Assembly (NCBI GenBank): GCA_027923505.1
Contig: BROI01000007.1
Span: 372,001 to 436,000 of the forward strand
DNA: 64,000 bases
Origin: Mayamaea pseudoterrestris
Lineage: Eukaryota; Bacillariophyta; Bacillariophyceae; Sellaphorales; Sellaphoraceae
Direction: 5' to 3'
In this document: piece by piece, positions 31,700 through 40,957 of the stretch
Numbering within the stretch: the first letter of the stretch is position 1
Layout: each line of letters begins with the position of its first letter
Made by a program: the position numbers and the translations under genes
Notes under the pieces: model-generated
Told to the model about the DNA's origin: nothing
Seen by the model: the letters and a program-made list of their open reading frames with translations, nothing else
Database searches by the model: none

Positions 31700-33982
31700 A
31701 TGGTGAAACTCAAGCTACAGGTAGGATCTCTGCCAGAAACTCGCCTCGGGTATACAAACAAGGTGTACGTTTCCACCGAAACTATGGCAGACATCACCAA
31801 CTTTTACCAGGGTCATCGGGTCAAGCCGTTGGCAAACACAACAGAATGCTTTCTAATGTCCGTCCATGGGCATCCATTTGCTGTGGAAGGACATCCGAAG
31901 ATTCCAAGTCATGAGGTTGGTCTGGGCGTCATGCACCGCCGCTTCTTGCAGCTCGGCTTGGCGACAACCGTGACGGTGCAGCCACTACAACCTTATCCGC
32001 CGCCTCCATTGGCCATTGTGGATATTTCAGTTGCTACTCTTACAAAGTCAAAGACGGTGGACCGCAAGAGCAAGCCTAAGGAGATTGATTCGGACCGGCT
32101 CGCGCAGACTGTACTTATGATACTTGAGGAACAAGTCTTGGAGGTTGGCATGCTTGTTGCCATTGACTTTGAGGCTACCAAGCTGGAGCTTTGTATTCAC
32201 GAGTTTGAATCACTCAAGGATCTCAAGGCCAAGAAAAAGGGCGAAATTCCAGCGCAGCCGCAAACCATGGGGCAGCTGCTGGCACAAACGAATATTGTCT
32301 TTCGTCGCGCCGACGGTTGCGTCGGACTCGTTCTCACTGGAGAAAAGGTTGCTGAAGGAGCTGGTGGAGCTGGCGCCCAAACGATTTTTGTGGGTGACTT
32401 TGACTTTGAAAAACTTGGCATTGGTGGTTTAGATTCCGAGTTTAACAAAATATTTCGTCGAGCCTTTTCGAGTCGTATCTGGCCGCCGCACATTATCAAG
32501 CAAATGGGAATCAACCATGTTCGTGGCATGCTCTTGCATGGGCCACCGGGTTGCGGCAAGACGCTCATTGCCCGACAGATTGGCAAGGCACTTAACTCGC
32601 GTGAACCAAAGATTGTAAATGGGCCAGAGATTTTAAACAAGTTTGTTGGCGGGAGCGAGGAAAAGATTCGAGAGCTTTTTGCCGACGCAGAGAGGGAACA
32701 AGCAGAGGTTGGTGATCAGTCCATGTTACATATTGTTATTATGGACGAGATGGACGCTATCTGCAAGCAGCGTGGTTCTGTCAAGGATGGCACTGGTGTG
32801 AGCGACTCGGTTGTCAACCAGTTGTTGAGTAAGATTGATGGGGTTGACTCACTTAACAACATTTTGCTCATTGGAATGACAAATCGAAAGGACATGATCG
32901 ATGATGCCTTGCTGCGACCGGGCCGCTTGGAGGTTCATGTCGAGATTGGTTTGCCTGACGAGAATGGCCGCTTGCAGATTTTGAACATTCATACTAAGAA
33001 TATGAAGGATGCCAATCGCATCACCCCAGAATGCACGGAACGCTTGCCTGAGATTGCTGAACAGACCAAGAACTTTTCTGGAGCCGAAATTGAAGGTCTC
33101 GTCAAGGCTGCCAGCTCGTACGCGCTGACCCGCTGCGTCGACGTGAAGGATCTGAAGAAGGCGCCCGACGCCAAGAACTTGATTCTCCAGTACGGTGATT
33201 TGGAGCGTGCTTTAGGAGATATTGAACCAAAGTTTGGCGCCAAGACACCAGAGCTCAAGGCACACTATCGTAATGGCTTTGTTCCATATGGTGATTCGTT
33301 TGACTACCTCATGCAGATGCTTGAGCGCCTTGTCGAGCAAGTGCGCGCATCGGATCGTACTCCACTCATGTCAGTATTGCTACAGGGATCTCCTTCTAGT
33401 GGCAAGACGGCAATTGCTGCTAAAATCGCTGTCGATTCTGGTTACCCATTTGTCCGAATGATTTCTGCCGACGAAATGATTGGATACTCCGAAACGAGCA
33501 AGAGTCAAATGATTCACAAGGCTTTCATGGATTCGTACAAATCACCCCTCTCGCTCATCTTCTTGGATGATATTGAACGGCTAATCGATTACGTAGCAAT
33601 TGGGCCTCGCTTTAGCAACACGGTTTTACAAACGTTGCTTATCTTATTGAAGAAGGCGCCGCCGGATGATGGACGTCGCTTGCTGATCATTGGTACAACG
33701 TCGTGCCCGCACTTGTTAGACGATCTTGGCCTGGTATCGGCCTTTGGCGTGACTACGGCGGTTCCGTTGTTGGACGAGCCGGCTCAGATTGTCGAAGTCT
33801 TGCGTGTAGCCGCGCACATGAACGAAAAGGATGCAAGAAGTATTGCTAAGGCCATTACGAAACCGATTGGGATTAAGCAGCTGCTCATGGTTGCAGAAAT
33901 GGCCAAGCAGGGAACTGGGTCGTCTAAGGGCAGGGTTGATGCGAATATATTCATGGAATGCCTTCATACTGTTGGATATTAG
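31700..33982 (+). CDS. NSF: N-ethylmaleimide-sensitive factor (NSF/Sec18)
   Basis: 760 aa, single exon. The N domain (1-200, YTNKVYVSTETMADITNFYQ) binds SNAP adaptors. D1 AAA domain: Walker A GPPGCGKTLIARQIGK (281), Walker B IVIMDEMDAIC, and RPGRLEVHVEI with the sensor/Arg-finger region. D2: GSPSSGKTAIAAKIA (563) and SLIFLDDIERL; D2 is the hexamerisation domain. NSF uses ATP to take apart SNARE complexes after membrane fusion. The start is 282 bp from the divergent LST8 start. All motifs expected of a working protein are present. Confidence 0.97.
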   Translation: MVKLKLQVGSLPETRLGYTNKVYVSTETMADITNFYQGHRVKPLANTTECFLMSVHGHPFAVEGHPKIPSHEVGLGVMHRRFLQLGLATTVTVQPLQPYPPPPLAIVDISVATLTKSKTVDRKSKPKEIDSDRLAQTVLMILEEQVLEVGMLVAIDFEATKLELCIHEFESLKDLKAKKKGEIPAQPQTMGQLLAQTNIVFRRADGCVGLVLTGEKVAEGAGGAGAQTIFVGDFDFEKLGIGGLDSEFNKIFRRAFSSRIWPPHIIKQMGINHVRGMLLHGPPGCGKTLIARQIGKALNSREPKIVNGPEILNKFVGGSEEKIRELFADAEREQAEVGDQSMLHIVIMDEMDAICKQRGSVKDGTGVSDSVVNQLLSKIDGVDSLNNILLIGMTNRKDMIDDALLRPGRLEVHVEIGLPDENGRLQILNIHTKNMKDANRITPECTERLPEIAEQTKNFSGAEIEGLVKAASSYALTRCVDVKDLKKAPDAKNLILQYGDLERALGDIEPKFGAKTPELKAHYRNGFVPYGDSFDYLMQMLERLVEQVRASDRTPLMSVLLQGSPSSGKTAIAAKIAVDSGYPFVRMISADEMIGYSETSKSQMIHKAFMDSYKSPLSLIFLDDIERLIDYVAIGPRFSNTVLQTLLILLKKAPPDDGRRLLIIGTTSCPHLLDDLGLVSAFGVTTAVPLLDEPAQIVEVLRVAAHMNEKDARSIAKAITKPIGIKQLLMVAEMAKQGTGSSKGRVDANIFMECLHTVGY

Positions 33983-34108
33983 AGAATAAGACGGAAGACT
34001 GCGTTAATATATTATACAGTATGACCTGAACACGAAACACCGGGCTAGAGACTGCCTGTATCATACACAGAAACTGAATTAACAATGCGTTACAATAAGT
34101 ACACCACT

Positions 34109-35925
34109 TTAGTGCGAAAATTGACGCTTATCAGATGTTTCTCGTCGTCCATACGGATTGTCGGCCGAGAAGGAGCCTTGGCCCTTCTTCCTGTTGACAT
34201 CCTTTTTTCGCTTCTCCTTTCCAAACGCCATGTCCACACGCGGTGGCGTTGTGAACCCAAATGCCTTGCCAACAGCTTGTAGATCGAGCTGATGAACGTT
34301 AAAAATATCACGCTGCGAGTGGCTCGCATACGCCAAAAGGTAGCTTCGATACGCATCCCGAGCAGACCGATTCAGGTAGTAATTCGTTTCAATGAGCCGC
34401 TCGAGCTGCGACTGCACATTGGCCACCTTGTTGGTGGGAAATTCGTATTCATTCAGCGTCACCTTGGCCGCCTTGAGATATCTCAAAAAGCCAGTTTCTT
34501 CTGGTGTCAGGAGAAGCAAAGCCCGGCCCGAGCCCGTGGCGCCGCGAGCTGTTCGACCGACACGGTGACTAGAGATGAGGTGTAGATTGGAAAAAGGAAC
34601 GTGAGCCAAAGGTATGCATGCATATATGTATTGAAAATCCTCTCTTTTACATACATGTACTCCTTTGGATCATCAGGCGGATCAAACTGTATAATCCAAT
34701 CCACCTTTGGAATATCCAAACCTCGTGCCGCCACATCGGTACAAAGCAAGGTGCCACTATCGCTCTTGCAGAATTGGAAGAAGGTCGTCGTCCGCTTGAC
34801 TTGCTTTTGTCGGCCGTGAATATCAAGGACCGGTACGTCAATATAGTTAAGTAGCTCAGCGTGAAATTTGACACTGTTGCAGCTACTAAAAAAGACCATG
34901 ATCTTCTTCTTGCGATTCTTCTTCAGAAACGTGAAAAGCAAGAGGAAGCGCTTGTCAGATGCCACCGTCACGAACCCTTGTTCCAGTCCAGCTGCTGTTG
35001 CCAGATTCGATTCATTCTCCACCTCGACAAAGATTGAATTCTTGGGATTGACAGACAGTCTAACTAGATCCTGCACCTTTTTTGTTTGTGTTGCACTAAA
35101 CAACATGGTTTGTCGTTCCTTGGGCAGCAGCTTTAGGATTGACCTCAAATCGTCCTCGAAACCTTGCTCCAGAATGCGATCAGCTTCATCCATGCATAGT
35201 GTCAGCAAGTTGCGAACGTTAAAGCCCTTCGAGTTTTGCAAGTGATCCAACAGTCGACCCGGCGTGGCAACGATGCAATTGACTCCCTTGCTCAGCTTGT
35301 CAGCCTCCGTCTTGCGATTAGCGCCTCCCATAATGAGACCAAAAGTTTGAGTATGATGACCAACATCAGTTTTGTTATTGGTACTGAGCATGCATTCCTG
35401 CAAGACGCCGTAAATTTGCATGGCCAATTCCCTCGTTGGACTTAGAATGATTGCACCCGTTCCATTCTTTGGCGTAAATTTGGCCTTGTAAAGCAATTCA
35501 ATAATGGGAATGACGAACGCAAGAGTCTTGCCGCTTCCCGTCTTGGCAGCGCCAATCAAGTCCTTGCCGGAAAGGAGGGGAGGAATTGCCTTGGCTTGAA
35601 TCTGCGTCATGCGGACCATTTTCATGCCGTCGAGGGCAGCAAGCGTCTTTTCTGACAGCGGAAGACTACTGAAAACGTCGTTGGGGTCTTGGGAGTAAAA
35701 GTTGGGTTTGTCAATGACGAGTTCGTCTTCGACTTTGTCGTCTTGCGTTGTTTTGGTGCGTTTACTTGACGCGTCGTCGGCGGTCATGATTTCTTCATTA
35801 GCATCGTCCTTCGAACGTTTCTTCTTCGAGAATATTTCCACAGGCTCCTCCTCATGCTGAACATCAGCAATTTCTTCTTCTTCCGGCTTTGCCTTTGGTG
35901 ACTTGGTCTTGTCCTTCTTACCCAT
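34109..35925 (-). CDS. HAS1: DEAD-box RNA helicase HAS1/DDX18
   Basis: Two exons on the minus strand, 35925-34655 and 34568-34109; intron 34569-34654 (GTATGT..TCTAG). The join restores [15 protein letters not shown] (motif VI) and gives 576 aa. Motifs: Q-motif region [15 protein letters not shown], motif [36 protein letters not shown] box as DEAD in [19 protein letters not shown] and [11 protein letters not shown]. The C-terminal HAS1 block has [17 protein letters not shown] and [17 protein letters not shown]. The N-terminus is acidic and Lys-rich. HAS1 acts in the nucleolus in both 40S and 60S ribosome assembly. Confidence 0.96.
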
Positions 35926-36117
35926 GCTAGTATACTTGTCAATGTCAATAGAACGGCAAATGTTGAACGAGAAATGCAAAATTGCGAACAACGAAGGGCG
36001 CTCGCAAAAGGTCATGAGCTGTAACGCTGCGACATGGACAGCTCACCACGAGAGCGAACCGCGCCGCCTCCACACGCGCAGATCATTCTCCTTCCGCAAT
36101 GTTCCAAACCTTAATAG

Positions 36118-36133
36118 TTTTTATAAATATATA
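36118..36133 (+). promoter_or_regulatory. TATA-like sequence upstream of prohibitin 2
   Basis: TTTTATAAATATATAG ends about 11 bp before the ATG at 36144. It matches a TATA consensus, but the distance would leave almost no 5' UTR, so it may simply be an AT-rich leader. The gap to the divergent HAS1 start is 218 bp. Confidence 0.3.
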
Positions 36134-36143
36134 GGAGAGTAAC

Positions 36144-37112
36144 ATGTCGAATCAGTTTCGCGAAGCCTTCCAGCGCATGGCCAAACAGGCGCAAAAGGCC
36201 GGTGGAAGCGCCGGTGGCGGGGGTGCCGGAGGTCCCAACAAGGCGGCCGCCGCCGCGGCGCGGTCCGTCTTTGCACTGGGCGGCGCGGCCGCCTTGGGCT
36301 ATGGCGCCTACAATAGCGTCTACACGGTGCAGGGAGGTCATCGTGCCGTTGTGTTCAATCGCTTCGTTGGTATGAAGGAGAGTGTCTACGGTGAAGGTTT
36401 GAACTTTAACATTCCATGGGTGGAGCGCCCGATTGTGTACGACATTCGCACCCGACCGGTGAATCTGCAAACTCTGACGGGAAGCAAGGATTTGCAAATG
36501 GTAACGCTCGCGATTCGTGTCTTGCACAAACCCAATGTGAATAACTTGGTCTGGATTTATCAGTTTTTGGGATTGAACTATGACGAACGTGTCTTGCCAA
36601 GCATTATGAACGAGTGTGCCAAAGCAGTCGTTGCTCGATACAATGCGAGCGAGCTCTTGACCAAGCGTGAGCAAGTCAGCAAGGAGATTAGCATGGAACT
36701 TACCAAGCGGGCGCACAATTTCAATATCATTTTGGAGGATGTCGCCATTACGCACTTGGCATTTTCGCCGGAGTATGCTCGCGCTGTGGAGGCTAAGCAA
36801 GTGGCACAGCAAGATGCGAGCCGAGCCAAGTACATTGTATTGGGAGCGCAGCAGGAGAAACTTACGATTATTACCAAGGCGCGCGGAGAAGCCGAGTCTG
36901 CGTCGCTGATTGGTAACGCCGTCCGCAAGAATCCTGGATTCTTGAAGCTGCGTCGGATTGATGCGGCGCGCGACATTGCGGATATTGTCGCTGGATCTGG
37001 CAACAAGGTGTACTTGAACGCCGATACTTTGTTGCTGAACTTGCTCGGAGAAGCGGATGATAAGTTTGAAAAGGGTATTGGATCCAGAGGTAGTGGAAGC
37101 CGATACTTTTAA
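36144..37112 (+). CDS. PHB2: Prohibitin 2
   Basis: 322 aa, single exon. A Gly/Ala-rich N-terminus (AGGGGAGGPNKAAAAAARS) is followed by a hydrophobic segment (FALGGAAALGYGAYNSVYTV) that anchors PHB2 in the inner mitochondrial membrane. The SPFH/band-7 domain is complete: GHRAVVFNRFVGMKESVYGE, GLNFNIPWVERPIVYDIRTR, LPSIMNECAKAVVARYNASE and the coiled coil AKQVAQQDASRAKYIVL. The end NADTLLLNLLGEADD is typical of PHB2 rather than PHB1. PHB1/PHB2 rings act as membrane scaffolds for m-AAA protease and cristae. Confidence 0.96.
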   Translation: MSNQFREAFQRMAKQAQKAGGSAGGGGAGGPNKAAAAAARSVFALGGAAALGYGAYNSVYTVQGGHRAVVFNRFVGMKESVYGEGLNFNIPWVERPIVYDIRTRPVNLQTLTGSKDLQMVTLAIRVLHKPNVNNLVWIYQFLGLNYDERVLPSIMNECAKAVVARYNASELLTKREQVSKEISMELTKRAHNFNIILEDVAITHLAFSPEYARAVEAKQVAQQDASRAKYIVLGAQQEKLTIITKARGEAESASLIGNAVRKNPGFLKLRRIDAARDIADIVAGSGNKVYLNADTLLLNLLGEADDKFEKGIGSRGSGSRYF

Positions 37113-38300
37113 ATGCTTGTATATGCGATGGTTGATGCAGACTGTACGAGACGAGTTGTACGATGGTTTGGCCTGAAAGAAACAAGGCAAAAGCATTCTA
37201 TAGGTATTAGAATTGAGTAACTTCACGAGCAAAAGCTAGTACACTCCGATTAGGTTGTAAACCGTTGCAGGTCTGGACCTTTCGAGCTCAGATGGCTGCA
37301 GACCCCTTTGCTTCAAAGCCATCGACACGTCGACATGTTGCTTGACAAATCATATCTCTGCTGGCTGAATCTTATTCTTAACACTCCAGCTGCTACTACT
37401 ACGATAGGTTGGGTTTCTTCATGGGTACCTGTATGAGCCAGTTTGCCAAGTGATTCGAAATGCAGGCCCAATCCCCTGCGTGACAATTGGTGCCCAGTCA
37501 GAGGGCTTCTGACACAGAATGGAACACTAAACTTATAGATTTTGTTGAAATTGTAGCGTGTAATTGCGTACAGTAATTGCATGAGCATAGAGCATAACCT
37601 TCTTGTAGTTTGCAAGCCGCCGCATAGCTAAACCTCTCTCTGTCGAAAGCGGCAAGCAAACGATCACACGACTCTTGTACAACTACGTGGACGCGACGCT
37701 CGCTTTGGCCCATAACTTACCAAACGGTTCGCAGATATGAAAGGATTGCGCGTACAGTACTTTTATATCAGATCACTTTGTCGTGCAAAAGGCTGAATCG
37801 AACAGCTAGGCCGTCAAGCCTCAACGGAACTGAAGTCCGTCCCCACCACCAGGCAGGTTCATTTGCACAAAAAAAGGTGACAAACCCCAGAGAGAGGAAG
37901 CAGGAGTAATCCGCGTTGTGTTAAAAGGCATAACTTTGCTACAATGGCAGCGCCCTAGCTCAATGGCTCGTGTCATCACCGTAATCGGCTCTGGACGCTG
38001 GAACGCCTTGCGGCGCCGGTTTCTCAACCCTTGCATTCGCGGAATTTCCCCAAGAAGCTAAATGTCCTCGGCCTCGAGAGGCGGGACGCTCCTCGTACGC
38101 CATGGTGAAAGTGTTCTCTGTCCTCCCTCCAAGATTTGTGGGAGCGAGTTGCGGTTTCATCAGAAACGGATGGTTCTCCGACCGAGTCTCACCAGTTCTC
38201 ACTGCGACACGAGCTGACTTTTCCGATGAGTCATCATCGGTTCGTCGAGCCGCTATGAATATGTTGCCCATCTATCAATGCTGTCCCTGTTGATAGCATC
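37113..38300. other. Intergenic region of about 1.2 kb
   Basis: No confident gene. A weak minus-strand candidate (37960-38271) is listed separately. I looked for tRNA genes because TAGCTCAATGG near 37957 resembles an A box and a GGGTACC/GGTGCCC pair near 37420-37500 could form a stem, but neither is joined to a proper B box or cloverleaf. Confidence 0.45.
37960..38271 (-). CDS. Possible small protein, doubtful
   Basis: 103 aa starting MGNIFIAARRTDDDSSEKSA at a true ATG. It is polar, with no domain or membrane segment; MGN could in principle be myristoylated. It is listed only because the frame is open over most of the gap between PHB2 and the next gene. There is no family evidence and it may be a chance frame in promoter sequence. 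Confidence 0.2.
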   Translation of the reverse strand: MGNIFIAARRTDDDSSEKSARVAVRTGETRSENHPFLMKPQLAPTNLGGRTENTFTMAYEERPASRGRGHLASWGNSANARVEKPAPQGVPASRADYGDDTSH

Positions 38301-40208
38301 ATGATACGTAAAGGAGAGTGCGTAAAGACATTCGAGTACTTAAGAATCTTTCCATTGTTCATTGAGAATGACGATGCATCATGGCGCAACTTGCCTCAAT
38401 GGGAAACCGTGTCGGAACAAATGCCAGCAACTTCTTGCCGGCCATTGACAAAATTTCAAGCCATGCTTGGCCAAGAGCTTGCCAAATCAAGTCCAGACTT
38501 TGTGCTGGTTGCTTATTTGCAGATCTGCATGGAAAATGATACAAATCTTCTGCCAGAGTTGTTAAAGTCTGTCGACAATGATAAGCAATCGACACCTAAT
38601 CGACTTGATCTCGAAAGGGACGAATCGCTGCACAGTCTCAATCGAACAAGTCGCCACTGGAAGCAATGTCGTATCCGCGATCAAATGACGATATACCAAT
38701 GGACCCGCCTGTATCTATGGATCTCTGGACGAATCCATGTCATTTCCGTCGACCATCCAATGCATCTTTACGCCTCACAATGCCTACCTCGGCTTGATGC
38801 GAATGAACGCCAGCAAGTTATCAAGCAACTAGATTTGACTCCTACGACATCAATGCTCGGAATCATGAAGCAAATTCAAGACCGACATCCGCCCGTTCGT
38901 TTGTTTGCTGTCCTACTGGATAAACCATGTTTCCTTCGACACTCGTGCATTGCAAATGCGACGTTGGAATGGCAAATAAATCAGATTGACGCAAACAAGG
39001 CAGGCACGATTTCCTTGACAGCCTTGTATGACATTGAGTTTCTCAACGATTTAACAATCAACTACATTGCCAATAAAATGGATCATGACGAGGTCAATGA
39101 TTACGAAGATCGCCTGCGAGCATTGGAGGCGCGAACAGGATCGTCCTGCGACTGCCCCAAGTGTCGGTACCAAATGATGAATGAATTTGCCACCTTGGAC
39201 TTGGCGGATCGACTCGCACTGGCGCGCTACTACTTGACGAATGGCTCGCTTCAAGTCGCCAAGGAGCTGTATCAAAATGTGCTTGAAATTGAACCAGATT
39301 ATATGGATGCGTGGCATGCGCTGGGTGCCATTGAGTTGAGTCAAAAGAATTTCCTAGAGGCACAGCGAACGTGGGCGCAGGCTATAGAAAGATATCCGAA
39401 GCAGTGCTCACAGCATTCTGGTATGGCTCTGCAGGCCGACAAGCTGCGAGCCTATTGCTATCTGGACGATTGCAACTCGTCGTCGCGGTTTGCGGTAACG
39501 AATGCCGGTGCAAACAAATCACCAACAATATCAACATCTTTTCAAATGTTGCTGCCCGGCGTATATGTCAGTCGCATGCTCGACAAGAGCATATGCCAGC
39601 AAATTTTGGCATGGTCTCAATGTAACGGCACCATGTGGACGCAGAACCGACATTATGCAGTTCCAACATACGATATACCCGTCCACACTGTTCCTCTCTT
39701 GTTGAAGTGGTTTCAAACTTGGTTTATTCACGATATGCGTTCGTTGCTGGCTCGTCAGTTTGGTACTTCCGTGAATTACTTTGTCCACGATGCCTTTGTG
39801 GTCAAGTATGAAGCTTCGTCAACATCCAACTATCTGCCACTCCATATGGACGAGTCAACTCACTCCTTGGTGGTGGCACTCAATGATCCCAACGAGTATA
39901 TTGGGGGAGGCACCTACTTTGCGGAGACTGATACGACGCAGCGAGCGGCCTTGGGCGAGGTGCTAAGCTTTCGCGGCGACCAAGTGCTGCACGGCGGTGA
40001 AGCTGTAATAAAAGGAACAAGGTACATACTGGCCGTCTTTTTGTATCATGACGATGATGGAAACGAGCTACTAGTCAACGCTAATAGCTCCGCTAAACCT
40101 ACGGGTGGCTCAATGAAAAGAGAGCGGAACGAGACGAGAATTGGAAATGTCATTCGAGAGTCCAAGGCGCAGAAGGTTGACTTTAGTTTTGGCTTTACGC
40201 CAGAATAA
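38301..40208 (+). CDS. SET-like / TPR / 2OG-Fe(II) oxygenase fusion protein
   Basis: 635 aa, single exon. Residues ~130-300 resemble the C-terminal half of a SMYD-type SET domain: LRHSCIANATLEW (H214), TISLTALYDIEFLNDLTINY and post-SET CDCPKC. Residues 305-380 are TPR-like helices (DRLALARYYLTNGSLQVAKE, ALGAIELSQKNFLEAQRTWA). Residues 410-605 are a prolyl-4-hydroxylase-type oxygenase: iron ligands H515 and D517 (PLHMDEST), H564 (QVLHGGEA), and R574 for 2-oxoglutarate (GTRYILAVFLY). The strands and triad look complete; the SET part is divergent. Probably modifies Lys and/or Pro of a protein held by the TPRs, which is inference. No signal peptide, so cytosol or nucleus. Confidence 0.8.
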   Translation: MIRKGECVKTFEYLRIFPLFIENDDASWRNLPQWETVSEQMPATSCRPLTKFQAMLGQELAKSSPDFVLVAYLQICMENDTNLLPELLKSVDNDKQSTPNRLDLERDESLHSLNRTSRHWKQCRIRDQMTIYQWTRLYLWISGRIHVISVDHPMHLYASQCLPRLDANERQQVIKQLDLTPTTSMLGIMKQIQDRHPPVRLFAVLLDKPCFLRHSCIANATLEWQINQIDANKAGTISLTALYDIEFLNDLTINYIANKMDHDEVNDYEDRLRALEARTGSSCDCPKCRYQMMNEFATLDLADRLALARYYLTNGSLQVAKELYQNVLEIEPDYMDAWHALGAIELSQKNFLEAQRTWAQAIERYPKQCSQHSGMALQADKLRAYCYLDDCNSSSRFAVTNAGANKSPTISTSFQMLLPGVYVSRMLDKSICQQILAWSQCNGTMWTQNRHYAVPTYDIPVHTVPLLLKWFQTWFIHDMRSLLARQFGTSVNYFVHDAFVVKYEASSTSNYLPLHMDESTHSLVVALNDPNEYIGGGTYFAETDTTQRAALGEVLSFRGDQVLHGGEAVIKGTRYILAVFLYHDDDGNELLVNANSSAKPTGGSMKRERNETRIGNVIRESKAQKVDFSFGFTPE

Positions 40209-40301
40209 AGGATAATGCGCTACTTGTATAGTATATTTTCCAATGCACTCCAAGTAAAGATAAAATAGATCAAATACATACTACTAGATGATGACTACGA
40301 C

Positions 40302-40688
40302 TTACTCTGGAATGGAACGATGAAAGTGAACATTCTTCCACTGTCCGTCAATGCACTGCCAAACTCTCGTCTCCTCGGCGTAGCTAGTCGTCGCAGCCTT
40401 GGACGAAGGATCAATCTTTTGCGTCAAGCGCACGTAGGAAACAACTCCAGCGTCGCTGCCAAGCATGCGAACGTGTGGTCGAACCATGGTAGTGTTGCGT
40501 GAGCTGCGATCAGCCGCAAACTGAAAGTAGTACTCATGAAAAGCAATCCCCTCGACAAGGTAACCTTCCGCTTCCGGTTCAAAGCAAGTGATGGAGTCAT
40601 CGACGAGCGTCTTGTACTTGTGAAGATCCTTGGCTTCAATGGCTAGCAGGAGCTCGTGAGTGAGGGCAATGAGGTCGGGAGTGGGCAT
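40302..40688 (-). CDS. Stand-alone CaMKII association-domain protein (NTF2-like fold)
   Basis: 128 aa, single exon, ATG at 40688. The whole protein matches the CaMKII association domain: ALTHELLLAIEAKDLHKYKT, DSITCFEPEAEGYLVEGIAF, HEYYFQF, TMVRPHVRMLGSDAGVVSYV and ETRVWQCIDGQWKNVHFHRS. In animals this domain assembles CaMKII into 12-14-mers; here there is no kinase domain attached or nearby. Stand-alone copies occur in bacteria and algae, where they may form rings and bind small ligands. Its stop is 93 bp from the stop of the SET-like/oxygenase fusion gene. Confidence 0.92.
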   Translation of the reverse strand: MPTPDLIALTHELLLAIEAKDLHKYKTLVDDSITCFEPEAEGYLVEGIAFHEYYFQFAADRSSRNTTMVRPHVRMLGSDAGVVSYVRLTQKIDPSSKAATTSYAEETRVWQCIDGQWKNVHFHRSIPE

Positions 40689-40939
40689 GGTGCTTGTCCG
40701 TTCAGGAAGATCTACAGATATACGCTTTTCTTGCTTTCAATTGCGAGCTGCCCTGCAGGGGTGGTTGAATTTTAATGGATATATTGCTCTTCAAATTATT
40801 TGCAAAAGATCGTCAAGCCATCGCCTAACAGAAACAGTGCGACATTATGACTTTTTGTGTGACAACGTGACGACGACGCGCGCCTCGTCGCTCACTGCGT
40901 CGTATACTACGCTGTAATACTTTTGGTCCCTCCAGCCTT

Positions 40940-40957
40940 ATGCAACCACAATGGTGA
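40940..40957 (+). promoter_or_regulatory. Overlapping upstream ORF (5 codons)
   Basis: ATG CAA CCA CAA TGG TGA: an upstream ORF (MQPQW) whose last two codons overlap the main start at 40951 in another frame. Such overlap would tend to lower translation of the main frame or make it depend on leaky scanning. Whether the mRNA includes this ATG is not known. Confidence 0.35.

Noticed and set aside
37420-37505. tRNA-like acceptor pair GGGTACC / GGTGCCC
   Set aside because: No TTCGA-type loop 17 bases before the 3' arm, so no T-arm; chance pairing.
37930-38010. tRNA gene suggested by TAGCTCAATGG (A-box match)
   Set aside because: No GAGC partner for the D stem, no B box at the right distance and no acceptor pairing.
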